A stretch of DNA of 64,000 nt from Fragilariopsis cylindrus CCMP1102. Its lineage: Eukaryota > Bacillariophyta > Bacillariophyceae > Bacillariales > Bacillariaceae. Below are positions 33,673 to 44,411 of the stretch, in pieces. The stretch is from positions 26,436 to 90,435 of the forward strand of contig FMBT01000460.1 in NCBI GenBank assembly GCA_900095095.1, written 5' to 3'. The notes beneath the pieces were generated by a model. It was not told the origin of the DNA, made no database searches, and worked only from the letters and a program-made list of their open reading frames with translations. Numbering within the stretch: position 1 is the stretch's first letter; the number at the start of each line of letters is the position of its first letter. Both the position numbers and the translations under genes were made by a program.

Positions 33673-35733
33673 TTAATATGCGCCGTAGTCAAATAATGAA
33701 TCCTCTCGAATAAGTTTCTGTATGGTAATATTATCATTCCGACCATCCTCGTCGACCATGCTCAAATGGCCAGACTCGGTCATTTCAATTGCCTCAATGC
33801 GATGAGTTCCAGGATGCGGATCACGTAACAGCATAGTTGGATGATCATCGTACGTGTGACTCCGTTGTACATCCCTTCGAATGCTTTCCATTATATCAAA
33901 GTCTCGGATTACACAGCGTTTGATAAATCGAGCCTCAAGTTTTAGTAAAGTATTGGATGCTATCGGTTCTCTCAAGTAAGATTGCATATATTTCTTTTCG
34001 TCTACGTTTACATCGATTTTGAACCAACTCAGAGCACACTCCGTTGTGAGTCCCATCCCAAATACAGTGATTAGAATAATTGCCATGGTAGTCATGGTAA
34101 AGTCTTTTCGATGACCCAAGTCATCAGGAAATGTACGGACACAAGCATATGCTACAGCCCCGCGAAGTCCACAGAACCAAAGCATGTTCGCGGTGTTCTT
34201 TCGGATCTTTAAATCTTTTTGCTCCCAAGGTGTTGCTGTTGCCTCTGTGGCAACTGATTGTTCGGTAAAAGATTGGGTACGATGACTGAATAAACCGTTG
34301 CATTGATGTTGATGTGGATCACAACCATTGAAACTCTCATTTTCCACAACACTTTGGTCAATAATATAAATACCACTAGGATTCTCATAAGTATTATCTA
34401 TTTTAGGACCACTATTTCTGCCTCCATCTCCCCACCTTATTCCAGATGTGGAGTTTATTACAGTAGGAATCGCTAACGCCTCTCGAAGATCCGCCTTAGT
34501 TGTTGTATTGATTATAGGTTCTTTTTTCGGGGTTCCAAAACTGATCCCTTGTCCTTCCCAAGCTGACGTTGGAGATGGTATTCTATCTCGAATCACAAGT
34601 AGTGTATTGAAAATATATGCAAGTGGATAGACATTCAAGGCACGTCCAACTAAACATGCTAGAGTTGCCCAACCGATAAAGGGCCAGTTCCAATATCCAA
34701 CCATACCAAACACAGAAAGACCGAGCTCTAAAAAGATAGCAGTTTCGGCCAAGTGCGCACCCAACCGAAAGACCATGTCGGAGTTTACCTTAGTTATAGC
34801 GGAAAGATTCGGAACAATATATCGATTCGCTGCAACGCCAGTAAAGAGCATAGTCACGATCCCTGACAAGTGTAGGATTTCTGATATCAAAAAGGGAATA
34901 TATACCAATAATACATACACAGATATCTCAACAAGACGATTTTGTCTCATATCAATCTGTTTGAATAAAAATCCTGCACATGCACCCCCGAAAGTCCCCA
35001 AGAGTGACGACCCAACAAAGTTAAGGAACAAGTCGACGAAGAACTTTTTAACAGCAGTCCCCACATCATTTTCTTCATTGTTAATAGAAACAAATTTCCC
35101 AAATGAATAAAATAAAACAATTGCTAATGCATCATTTAGTACGGATTCTCCAAAGCATAAATAAAACAATCGTGGATCGACACGTTTCACTTGAAATACA
35201 GCAAGTGTACTAACAGGATCAGTCGAAGAAATTAATGCTCCAAACGTTAGTAGTTCAGCCAGAGATGGTTCAAATCCACCTGTAAGTCCCAACTGGACAA
35301 AACCGTACAGTATCAACGCCGTTACAATTGCACTTATGGCAGTTCCAATAATGGCGAACATAATTATTGGTGTTATATGTCGAAAGAATAATGGTCCCAT
35401 TCGTAACCCCGTATTGAAAATAATTGGTGGGAGTAGAAATATGAAAAAGAATTCAGGATCGAATGATAATAATGCAGCTAAATCATCCTTATACGTTTGT
35501 GCATCGTCGTCATTATTATTTGCGTTGGCAGCAGCGTTTGCTAAACTTTTCCCTAATAAGATATGAATTAGATATCCTGCAACCATACCAACAGCAATGA
35601 CCATAGCCGCCTCAGGGATAATCGATGATAGTCTTTTAGACTCATGTAGGTACTGTGACAATATCAGCACTATAGCCAACAAAGTTACAAAGAAAACCAG
35701 GAAGATTGATATATTTTCCTCAAACATTATCAA
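33673..35733 (-). CDS. Na+/H+ exchanger (NHE/NHX, CPA1 family)
   Basis: This single-exon ORF encodes 686 residues with about 11-12 membrane segments in the first 560. Family motifs are FFFIFLLPPIIFNTGL (the amiloride-binding segment), LISSTDPVSTLAVF, FGESVLNDALAIVLF (ion-binding Asp), GRALNVYPLAYIFN and WFCGLRGAVAYAC. The set is closest to endosomal/Golgi NHE8-type exchangers. A soluble insert of about 120 residues lies between GRALNVYP and the GLRGAVAY helix, which is unusual in position. A cytosolic tail follows. It exchanges Na+ or K+ for H+, probably on an internal membrane. The gene is convergent with TSR2 (267 bp apart). Confidence 0.9.
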   Translation of the reverse strand: MIMFEENISIFLVFFVTLLAIVLILSQYLHESKRLSSIIPEAAMVIAVGMVAGYLIHILLGKSLANAAANANNNDDDAQTYKDDLAALLSFDPEFFFIFLLPPIIFNTGLRMGPLFFRHITPIIMFAIIGTAISAIVTALILYGFVQLGLTGGFEPSLAELLTFGALISSTDPVSTLAVFQVKRVDPRLFYLCFGESVLNDALAIVLFYSFGKFVSINNEENDVGTAVKKFFVDLFLNFVGSSLLGTFGGACAGFLFKQIDMRQNRLVEISVYVLLVYIPFLISEILHLSGIVTMLFTGVAANRYIVPNLSAITKVNSDMVFRLGAHLAETAIFLELGLSVFGMVGYWNWPFIGWATLACLVGRALNVYPLAYIFNTLLVIRDRIPSPTSAWEGQGISFGTPKKEPIINTTTKADLREALAIPTVINSTSGIRWGDGGRNSGPKIDNTYENPSGIYIIDQSVVENESFNGCDPHQHQCNGLFSHRTQSFTEQSVATEATATPWEQKDLKIRKNTANMLWFCGLRGAVAYACVRTFPDDLGHRKDFTMTTMAIILITVFGMGLTTECALSWFKIDVNVDEKKYMQSYLREPIASNTLLKLEARFIKRCVIRDFDIMESIRRDVQRSHTYDDHPTMLLRDPHPGTHRIEAIEMTESGHLSMVDEDGRNDNITIQKLIREDSLFDYGAY

Positions 35734-36432
35734 TTATTTTATTCGTTCCTTCCCTTTCGGTAATTTTTTTGTTATTTGTTTGCTTGGATCGTGGAATTAT
35801 TATTGTTGTTGATGATATTCTGTTGTTACTTCATCCACCACGCCACACAGCCTTCTAATTTCAGTTCGAGACTGATCCGATTCGACACCAATCGATGATT
35901 GAAACTTATATCCAAGAAGAAAAGTAAATGATATTCACGCTCGATACAAAGTACAAGTGCTTTAGTGAGACGCTGCTAGTAGACGACACGACAAAACATT
36001 AGTAAAAAATCGTGCCAGGCAAAATCCGATTTGATAGTTCCAACGTGAAAAATTATCGTCTTGGCTTAGACGGTGCCTTGAACAACCAATACAAAAAAGT
36101 GAAGCGAACTTTTTAAGTTTTGGATAGAGGCAGTAACGTTTAAAATGTGAAACATAACGGCGGTGCTTGGCATGTACGCGCGGGTCGGAATTTTTTTCAC
36201 TCCAGGGCCATCCTTTGTTTACGGGAATGATAATCAGTCGAGTCCCTTATCTGTGTCTGTACGCCTCAGCGTCTTTTTATCTCTTACTCATTTACTTGAT
36301 TTTACAAACACCAACAAAATACAACACAAATCTTCGTTTTCTTCGTCTATATTAGTACTTGTAACGTTAGTAATCAACACCTACTACAATTACATTACTT
36401 CGTAGTAAAATAAATAATAAAAGTAATCAACA
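35734..36432. other. Intergenic, divergent promoter (exchanger / uL23)
   Basis: The shared upstream region of two divergent genes. The short ORFs here are not protein-like. I see no element beyond general AT richness. Confidence 0.4.
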
Positions 36433-37095
36433 ATGGCACCCGCAGGTACGACTAATGTTGAGAGAATATATCGTGTTACGCAATGATGCTGTCTTCTTTC
36501 TTGTTTCGAATGTACCGGATTTCATATTTTACTCACCTAATGTGTTCTTGTTTTTGTATGAATTTATACGACGATGAACTTTTCCTTTGATTTCGACTGA
36601 TTATTTACTATTGATTGTTCGTTGATTGATGGTGGCGATATGATTTTTTATTGTAATGCAATAATTGATTTAATATTGATAGGCAAAGCATCCGCTGTAG
36701 CGAATGCCCTTAAAAAGGGTATCTCGAAAAAGGGTACCCGTATCCATACGGGTGTTCATTTTTACAAGCCTAAAACACTAAAGGCAGCACGAAAGCCAAA
36801 GTACGCCAAAAAGAGTGTACCAAAGAAGGCCGGACTTGATTCATTCTCCATTATTAAGTACCCACTTACTACCGAATCATCAATGAAATTAATTGAAGAC
36901 AGTAACACACTAGTATTTATTGTTGACATCAAAGCCAACAAACGTCAAATCAAAGCTGCCGTACGAGAACTATACAATATTGAATGCGAAAAGGTGAACA
37001 CACTTATCACTCCACGTGGTTTGAAGAAGAGTTATGTACGACTAAGCAAAGATTACGATGCATTAGATGTTGCTAACAGAGTTGGTGTAATCTAA
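36433..37095 (+). CDS. RPL23A: 60S ribosomal protein L23a (uL23)
   Basis: There are two exons. A 13-nt first exon (36433-36445, MAPA plus one base) is spliced across a 237-bp intron to 36683-37095, giving 141 residues. The mature sequence reads [17 protein letters not shown], then [55 protein letters not shown] and [17 protein letters not shown], ending VANRVGVI. This is eukaryotic uL23, at the exit tunnel of the large subunit. An intron right after the start is common in ribosomal protein genes. The longer ORF that begins upstream of 36683 is intron sequence. Confidence 0.95.
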
Positions 37096-37966
37096 AAAAC
37101 TTTTTTATTATTATAAATTAATGAGCAATTTATTCCCCCACCCATGACTTATTTTCTTTGTGTCAATACCTTAAATAATTTATGTGAGGAAGGATCTACC
37201 CATCTACGTGCTCTGGTTGTATTGCACCCATCACCAAAATCACATCATGTTGGTTTATTTTGTATAGTAAGGAACTTTACCGGACGCGGTGTACTTCATT
37301 TAGAGATATGACCGATTGATTTGTATAGTTGTCTATATTGTAAGAGTAATTTGTGTGACAAACAGATATGTTCAGTTTACAATGTAGCCACTCTAAGCCA
37401 TGAAGTAAGTAACTCAGGACGCGAAAGAAAAATAGTATAGTATGTACGGTAGTTTAATTTCATGAAGTTAACTTCAATATTTTATCTACTGAACTTGAAC
37501 TGCTATTATTTGTTCACCATCCTCGTGCTGCACTAAATGTATATAATACCTAATTGGTAGCCTACTGCTGAGTGTATATATATATATACATGCACATGTA
37601 TAATATGGATATACTGCAGTTTGAATTGTGTTACAGCATATCGCATAACTGTACTAAAAAAAGTACGAGATAATTTGTTGAACAGCAAAAATTAAAACAA
37701 AGCCATGATTCGAAATAAATTACCATTGAAACCTTGAACGGATACTAACGTAAAAAAATGTAGGAAAAAAACAGACATATCTACTATTCCTATCCAAAGT
37801 ATCTATACAATATTCTTCTCTGGTATTACTTCCTATCCAGGATTTTGGAAAATCGTTGGAATTTCCTGTGCTACTATATTGATCTCGGCTCGTAAATATA
37901 ATGATATTGTAAAGACATGTATACATGTATATGGTACATTATAGTCGGTCTTCTTAGGTTTTCTTT
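37096..37966. other. Intergenic, convergent 3' ends
   Basis: AT-rich spacer with a short (TA)n tract at about 37576-37588. No gene or RNA is recognised. Confidence 0.4.
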
Positions 37967-39382
37967 TTATGTACGTTTATTGCGGCACATAAGACACAAG
38001 TGATCTACTCCCTTATTTTCGTACGTGCAACGATTGCAGATCCAAGTGGTCAATGATGATGGTGAAGGAGAGTGTCGCTTCTTTTTTGAACTATTTTGAT
38101 TTTGATTTTTGACAAAGTGTTGGCGAGATTTCGGTGCAGGTGTACCACGTGCAAGAGAAAAAGACGATGATGGTGGCGATGATGATGATTTTTCAGAAGA
38201 AGCAGTCGACTTAGTAATATTGTTCTCCTTGTTCATTACAGCTAATGGCTTTTGTTGGCCAGTAGTCTCGGAGGGCGAATCAGACGATGATGATGAATCA
38301 ACATCGATTACTTCAATAACTTCGGCTGTAATAGTAGATGCATTATTTTTGGCAGGAGGCACTTTCTTGGCAGCAACTGAAAACCCAGATTCTTTCTTCC
38401 TCGAACGCTCCCGTAACTGTTCCGTTAATCTGCCAAAGTTCCCATCCAGTTTCTTGTCGAAATTTCTATTTCCGCTAGTGATGACTTCATTCCCATTTTC
38501 GATAGACGTGTTAAATTTCTTTAAGTATTGTGAATCATTGGCAACCCCAGACATAATCGCACGGCTCTTCTCTTCTCGTTGTGCTTGTTCCGTTTCCTTT
38601 AATTTCTTGACAAGATCCGATGGTTTTAATGGATTGATACTATCGACTTCTGCGTTCCACATGGACTGAAAAGATCTGAATCGGTTTTTCAATTCTTCGT
38701 CGTTTCCATTTGATGGTAGGTCATATTCTTTACAAAGTTTTCGTAGATCGTTCCTTTTCATTCGACCTAAGTTTCTGGAGTTCATTGTTTTCTGAATAGG
38801 CAATTCCTGATCTTCTTCTTCTTCTTCTTCGATATTATCATCCTCATCCTCATCGTTGTCACGTTCATCCTCGTAATCATCTTCATCGGCATCTTCATTG
38901 GCATCTTCATTGGCATCCTCATCGTAATTTACATTATTCGATAACTTCTGTACTGCTACAGTTCGTCGTCTCTTTTTTCGACATGATGACGACGACGATG
39001 ATGATGATGGCGAATCTTTGGTTTCTTGTTTCTGTGATGATGATTTGTGTGTTTTCAATAACATTTGTTTGAAAATCTTTACCCCCTCTTGTATGTTTCG
39101 ATTCATGACCAAAGCTTTGTCAACATCTTGACTAACCTCTTGACGACAAGTCGGACATTTCTTTACCTGACGATGAACACCATTCCGTGATGTAACCCAG
39201 TGATTACGAATACAAACTGAACAATACGTGTGTCCACAATCCTTAATAGTAACTGCTTTATCGAAAAGACTGGTACAAATAACGCAACGAAGAGTTTTGT
39301 CTAAATCTTGGAAATCCAAAGGAATATTATCTTCCTGAAAAATAATATTGACGTCATCGTCCTCTACCTGTTGCTTATTCAT
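37967..39382 (-). CDS. RAD18-like E3 ubiquitin ligase with C-terminal RanBP2-type zinc finger
   Basis: This single-exon ORF encodes 471 residues. An N-terminal C3HC4 RING (Cys33, Cys36, Cys49, His51, Cys54, Cys57, Cys76, Cys79) sits at the position seen in RAD18. An acidic linker follows, with repeated NEDA units. A SAP domain (about 210-245) reads LGRMKRNDLRKLCKEYDLPS and is followed by FQSMWNAEVDSINPLKPSDL, the RAD18 post-SAP helix. No UBZ4 zinc finger is seen between RING and SAP. Instead the protein ends with WICNRCTYENKGVDHLCLMC, a RanBP2/NZF finger. RAD18 mono-ubiquitinates PCNA at stalled forks. The RING-SAP core supports that role; the NZF could bind ubiquitin in place of UBZ4. Confidence 0.78.
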   Translation of the reverse strand: MNKQQVEDDDVNIIFQEDNIPLDFQDLDKTLRCVICTSLFDKAVTIKDCGHTYCSVCIRNHWVTSRNGVHRQVKKCPTCRQEVSQDVDKALVMNRNIQEGVKIFKQMLLKTHKSSSQKQETKDSPSSSSSSSSCRKKRRRTVAVQKLSNNVNYDEDANEDANEDADEDDYEDERDNDEDEDDNIEEEEEEDQELPIQKTMNSRNLGRMKRNDLRKLCKEYDLPSNGNDEELKNRFRSFQSMWNAEVDSINPLKPSDLVKKLKETEQAQREEKSRAIMSGVANDSQYLKKFNTSIENGNEVITSGNRNFDKKLDGNFGRLTEQLRERSRKKESGFSVAAKKVPPAKNNASTITAEVIEVIDVDSSSSSDSPSETTGQQKPLAVMNKENNITKSTASSEKSSSSPPSSSFSLARGTPAPKSRQHFVKNQNQNSSKKKRHSPSPSSLTTWICNRCTYENKGVDHLCLMCRNKRT

Positions 39383-40155
39383 TTTCTTTTTTCCTGTTCG
39401 GTTGAAGACAGCCTCGTGAACGAGCTGTTGCGATTTACATTACAATGCGATTTGTTTATTTTTGCTTTTGAAATATTGGATGCAAAAACTAGGGCAAAAA
39501 ATGATGAAGAACCACGACAATGACAACGAAAGAGAGGGGGCCGTGAGAAATTAAAAACAGTTTTTCGTCAATCATCTCGCGGCGATGCTCACACAATAAA
39601 TCAACTCCCCTCATCTATGGTACAAATAACAGTTATGTATTCTACATATTGTACTATGTAGGAGTACTATTTAGACATTATTACTGTGCACCAGACAGAT
39701 GTCAGTACAAAGAATACTGATTCGAAATCGCATGAGAAATACACAACGAACAAGGTTCATGAGTTATATCGCCAAAAGGAACAAACAATGGAACGAAACT
39801 AACTAACTAACTAACAACATCAGCAATAATACATACAATATTAGGATTAATACTGTATAATGATACGTCAAGTTTTACTTCACTCCTTTGTTTCTACATT
39901 CATTTCTCTAGCAAGCAAGCGGGTGGCTACAAGATCGTTATCAACATTGTAGTATATATGTGTCGCAGATGATGTTTGAGTAAAGTAAATGTATTACAGG
40001 TATGTAATGATGATACAGAAAGAACGTACGACAAATAAAAATGGAAGTCGTCTCATCTGTGTTAGAGAATTATAATATATATAATAATATACAATGATGC
40101 ATGAGAATGTACAGTAATGGTTGTGTGTGTGTGTGTGTGGACTGTTTCAGAATGT
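39383..40155. other. Intergenic region
   Basis: It includes the RAD18-like promoter side and the 3' flank of H2B. There is a short (AACT)n run near 39800 and a (GT)n tract at about 40122-40138. No gene is seen. Confidence 0.4.
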
Positions 40156-40171
40156 GGAGATTAAAATCTCC
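40156..40171 (-). terminator. Histone 3' stem-loop of H2B
   Basis: On the minus strand GGAGATTTTAATCTCC forms a 6-bp stem (GGAGAT/ATCTCC) with a TTTA loop, about 100 nt after the H2B stop. It has the size, the GG...CC ends and the U-rich tetraloop of the canonical histone mRNA stem-loop bound by SLBP. The A-rich 5' flank (AAACC) also fits. The H2A gene carries the same 16 bases. Confidence 0.8.
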
Positions 40172-40272
40172 GGTTTTTTTTTTCCGTCGTTTATTATATT
40201 TGTTTGAAGAACCACAATGTAAATAATAATGATGTAAGAATGAACTCATATTTATTTATTCATTCATTGCAT

Positions 40273-40860
40273 TTAGGCAGAACTGAATTTGGTCACAGCC
40301 TTGGTTCCTTCGGATACAGCATGCTTGGCAAGTTCACCAGGCAGCATTAAACGGACCGCAGTTTGGATTTCACGAGAGGACAGTGTGGCTTTCTTGTTGT
40401 ACTTTCCAAGCTTACCAGCCTCAGTGGCGATACGTTCAAAGATATCATTAATGAAAGAGTTCATGATCGACATCCCTTTCTTGGAGATACCAGTATCCGG
40501 ATGGACTTGTTTCAAGACCTTGTAAATATAGGTGGAATATGATTCGACACGCTTTTTTTTACGTTTGGTAGTAGTACCGTCCGTCTTCTTGGCTGGTGCA
40601 GCCTTCTTGCTCGATTGTTTACTTGGTGTTTTTGCCTTTACGTTGAATGATCGAAGAAGGATGGAAAATGGACGACGGTGTGAGTAAATAATGTTACAAT
40701 GATATGATATATTGTTATGAAATACGACATGTTTATATGTAAAGGAATGAGCGAAATAAACAGTAGGACTACCATGAACAATGATACGAATACAAACATG
40801 ACGAAACAAATCGATCGCAATATATTGTAATGCACAAATGGTGTATAGCTAACGCACCAT
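40273..40860 (-). CDS. H2B: Histone H2B
   Basis: There are two exons. The first holds only the ATG (40860-40858), followed by a GTGCGT donor; the second is 40635-40273. The 222-bp intron ends in AAAG. The product is 121 residues: [18 protein letters not shown], then [40 protein letters not shown] and [20 protein letters not shown], ending AVTKFSSA. This is canonical H2B with a short basic tail. The longer ORF running into the intron is not real. It is divergent from H2A (start codons about 470 bp apart) and shares its 3' stem-loop. Confidence 0.95.
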
Positions 40861-41329
40861 TTTGGGATATTTTTGGGATATTTTTGTTTGGTTATTAAAA
40901 ATTATGAGTGAGTGGCAAATGTGAAGGGAAGTGAAGTTAAAAATTCTTTATCAATCGCATACCTACTGTACAACGTGACTACAACGCGTGTGTGTTCCTT
41001 CATCGGTGTGTGTGTTAATAGCGAAGGAGGAGGGAGAATCCGACGGCGTGCGCGCAAAATAAAGTTCAATAAATACCTGGCGCGGCTACTACGATACGAT
41101 CACTCATGAAATAGAATCGATGAAAATTCCTGGCGCGTTGCGTTTTTGTGTTTTGAACCAACAACCAACACGTGAAGAATGCACGACAAGCAAGCAATAC
41201 AGTACTAGTACGCGTTAAAAAGAATTTTGTGTTTAAAAAACTTCGTTTTTCTCGTTTTTCCCGTCAAGCGCCTTTTCCTGCACGTCATCTCATAAAACAA
41301 TTAATTTTTTTAAAACAAAACAAATCAAA
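40861..41329. promoter_or_regulatory. Bidirectional H2B/H2A promoter
   Basis: This is the only DNA between the two histone starts. CCTGGCGCG occurs twice (41076-41084 and 41129-41137), and TTTTTCCCGTC lies near 41257; both resemble E2F-type S-phase sites. A direct repeat of TTTGGGATATT lies at 40861-40882, right beside the H2B start. Binding is inferred from resemblance only. Confidence 0.5.
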
Positions 41330-41860
41330 ATGAGCGGAAAAGGAAAAGGAGGTATGTCTTTTTTTTTAATGTATCGTCCTTTGTGGTATATATATGTTCT
41401 ACAACTACTCGTTCATTGTTGATTACGATTCATTCAAGTCAATGCCTATGTTCTAACGACGATATCTTTTCTTTTTATATTAACGTACTCTTCTACTTCT
41501 TTTGTTTTAGGTCGTGGCGAAAAAAAGTCCACCACTAGTTCTGCCAAGGCAGGATTACAATTCCCGGTGGGACGTATTGGAAGATACTTACGTCAAGGAA
41601 AATATGCTACACGAATGGGGGCTGGTGCACCGGTGTATCTTGCGGCTGTTCTGGAATACTTATGTGCGGAAATTCTAGAATTAGCGGGTAATGCGGCACG
41701 TGATAACAAAAAAGCACGTATCGTTCCACGTCATATTACACTGGCGGTGAAGAATGATGAAGAATTAAATAAATTATTAGGTGGTGTGACTATTGCATCG
41801 GGTGGTGTTCTTCCCAACATCCATGCTGTCTTACTTCCCAAGAAGACTGTCAAGAAATAA
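41330..41860 (+). CDS. H2A: Histone H2A
   Basis: There are two exons, 41330-41351 and 41511-41860, with a 159-bp GTATGT...TTTTAG intron; 123 residues. The sequence runs [60 protein letters not shown] and [20 protein letters not shown], ending LLPKKTVKK. It contains the acidic patch and the L1 loop of canonical H2A. There is no SQ(E/D) tail, so it is not an H2A.X, and it lacks the H2A.Z signature. Convergent evidence comes from the divergent H2B and the shared stem-loop. Confidence 0.96.
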
Positions 41861-41988
41861 ACAACAATATTATTTTATTGTATTATTATTTTGCCTTGCC
41901 TTGCCTTGACTTGCCTTGACTTGACTTGAAAAAACGCAGTCGTTTTATTATTAATATCATAAAACAAGCAAACAAACAAAAACAAACC

Positions 41989-42004
41989 GGAGATTTTAAT
42001 CTCC
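41989..42004 (+). terminator. Histone 3' stem-loop of H2A
   Basis: GGAGATTTTAATCTCC, 129 nt after the H2A stop, is identical to the element after H2B. The bases after the stem also agree: CACATT, then a short variable spacer, then GAAACAG in both genes. This may be a downstream processing element. Confidence 0.82.
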
Positions 42005-42500
42005 ACATTTTTCGAAACAGATCCAACATACAGTACATCAAATCATAATCATATTTGTTCCTTCCTTCGGCGTCCCCCCCGCCTTTGTAATATTACACCG
42101 CGTATCCATTAAAGTCTTTTTAAATATGTATTTATAAGAAACTATTATAAAATCATTCATCGTGATATACCGGTAGTTAGCGTTTATGATCTTCCATATC
42201 CGTGATCGTTGTCATTCTGTCGACTTGTAGCTACTACCGTACAAATTTTTAATTACTGCCTAGTAAAGTTCGCGGAGCACGACTGAAACTAGTACGTGAC
42301 TGAAGGGGTTTCATTGTTTGGGCCCGATGTTGCTCTTCCGATAAGGTCCCAATATCGTTATGTACTGTACTTCGAAGTACAGTACTGTAGAATCTATCAT
42401 TATCCTTGTATCCATAAAATGTAGAGCAATACTTTTCTTTTGTCATCCATTGTTCTACAGTATTATTCCATTGTAGTTTGAGATTACTTGTACCGGTATT
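42005..42500. other. Intergenic with a 24-bp perfect palindrome
   Basis: Spacer between H2A and the sulfotransferase gene. At 42362-42385 the half-site GTACTGTACTTC is followed by its exact inverse complement. CTACTACCGTAC lies near 42231. No gene is seen. Confidence 0.55.
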
Positions 42501-44084
42501 GTGGATTGTGAGTTGACTATACCATCTCTCTCCTCATTATTATCATTAAATGCCATTATTGTTGAGATGAAATGTTACAAAAATAAGAGCGATGACGAAG
42601 AACGTAGAATAAGTACGATGTCATCGTTATATCTGTATCGTCGTTCCGTTATGTTTCTTGTTATTGTAATGATTGCCATTCATAGTCTTATTAAGGAAAC
42701 TAATTTACAATTACAACACAACTACGATGGTAATGAATTATTGTTTACGAGAACATCCTCTGTGACGTATAATAATACTAATACTAATACTAATACTAAT
42801 ACAAACGACGATAATGATAATAATAATAATACCATTAATATGGGAACAAATCAACAATCATTCAAACAAGAAAAGTCATCGTCCAAATTGATATCTCCTG
42901 CCTGTCGACCGTATTATTACATTCGAAATAACAAGATGACGAATGATGTCAATAATAATAAGTTCTATCGACCACAACATAGTAAAAATAATAATAGTAA
43001 TGTAATACGTCCAACAAAGATCGAATTTCGTCATATGAGAAAAGCTGGTGGAACACATCTTGTAAAGTATTTACAAAAAGTGATAAAATCTAATCAAACC
43101 TCCTACATAAAATTACATTCGTGTGAAGGTCATAAGCAATGTCTCCAACTAAATCATTATGATGATGGATTTCATAGATACTACAACGATGAACAAAATT
43201 CCACAAAAGTAACAAAATATGGACGAAATAATCGTCAACGACATAAATATCTTACTAGTACATCAAAAGATTATAATAATGAAAATGAACAATGGGATTA
43301 TTCTGGTGACACTTTATATGTAACACATATTCGTGAACCTATAGCAAGAGCAGTATCACATTATAAATATAGTGAACGTTGGTCATGCCTTCCGGATGAA
43401 CAGAATGAACAATTACTAAAAAATACAAAGATTATAAATCAATATAAAAAAAAGAAGATGGATCTCACACAGATCCCACTTCACAAATTAAAATTTATAC
43501 CAACCAAAGAGAATCAAAGGTATTCCTTTCATGAATTCATGTATGAAATGAAACCCATCTATAATATACCAAATCAAAAAGGACAATATAATCAACCACA
43601 AGCAAACAAGCTCTGGGCATGCTCCACAAATTGTTTCTCACGTTGGATAACTGGTATGTATCATCCTCAGGATGCTGATAATATAAGAAATACCACATTA
43701 TATAATATAACATATCCAAATAGTGAATATTATTATCATCATAATAATAATAATAATAATAGTAATAATACAGAGCAAGGTAAATTAACAAATTTTGGTC
43801 ATATATTAAAAGAAGAATCCTATAAATTATTTTATAGATATGATTTAATTATTGTATTGGAATGGTTACGTGATGATCCAATATATGCACGTTCTATTGA
43901 AGATATGTATTTTAATAGTGTTAGAGGATTATCAACAGTATTTTCAGCTACTAATGGCGGAGGAGGAGGAAGAAAAAAAGAACCATCACACGCATCATGT
44001 GATAACGAATCAAAATTAGCAAATTATATATACCAATGGAAGAATTATCAGACAAAACAAAAATATCTTGAAGAAAAGAAATGA
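42501..44084 (+). CDS. Carbohydrate sulfotransferase-like type II membrane protein
   Basis: This single-exon ORF encodes 527 residues. A likely signal anchor (SVMFLVIVMIAIHSLI, about 49-64) follows the N-terminus; the true start may be Met23 or Met40. An Asn/Thr-rich stem is next. The 5'-phosphosulfate loop reads FRHMRKAGGTHLVKYLQ (about 176-192) and the 3'-phosphate block THIREPIARAVSHYKYSERW (about 276-295). These are the two PAPS-binding motifs of Golgi sulfotransferases. CSTNCFSRWITGMYHP lies further on. It would move sulfate from PAPS to a glycan in the Golgi lumen. The acceptor is unknown. Codons are strongly AT-biased, with AAT repeats in coding sequence. Confidence 0.75.
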   Translation: MDCELTIPSLSSLLSLNAIIVEMKCYKNKSDDEERRISTMSSLYLYRRSVMFLVIVMIAIHSLIKETNLQLQHNYDGNELLFTRTSSVTYNNTNTNTNTNTNDDNDNNNNTINMGTNQQSFKQEKSSSKLISPACRPYYYIRNNKMTNDVNNNKFYRPQHSKNNNSNVIRPTKIEFRHMRKAGGTHLVKYLQKVIKSNQTSYIKLHSCEGHKQCLQLNHYDDGFHRYYNDEQNSTKVTKYGRNNRQRHKYLTSTSKDYNNENEQWDYSGDTLYVTHIREPIARAVSHYKYSERWSCLPDEQNEQLLKNTKIINQYKKKKMDLTQIPLHKLKFIPTKENQRYSFHEFMYEMKPIYNIPNQKGQYNQPQANKLWACSTNCFSRWITGMYHPQDADNIRNTTLYNITYPNSEYYYHHNNNNNNSNNTEQGKLTNFGHILKEESYKLFYRYDLIIVLEWLRDDPIYARSIEDMYFNSVRGLSTVFSATNGGGGGRKKEPSHASCDNESKLANYIYQWKNYQTKQKYLEEKK

Positions 44085-44411
44085 TATTGATATTAATTTA
44101 TATAATACATTAACAGCATGTTAACTGACTGACGACCACCTGCTTCTCTTCTTAGGCATAATATGCAATTGCTATTATAGTACTATAATGTAAAAAGTTC
44201 AACTGTTTTTTTGTTCGTCATCATAGATATCATAGGTGTATTCTAGTGTATTTTCTAAGTAAACTTTGATAGAGTCCAAAATAGTCTTACACAAGATTCT
44301 GATTCTGATTCAGTTTCAATTGTCAGTCAGCATGAATAAAAGTATCAATCCCTCGTACACGGTATATATTCCTTTCGAGGAAGAAAAAAACATAACTAAT
44401 TGTATATTAGT
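44085..44411. other. Intergenic, convergent 3' ends
   Basis: AT-rich spacer; nothing recognisable. Confidence 0.4.
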
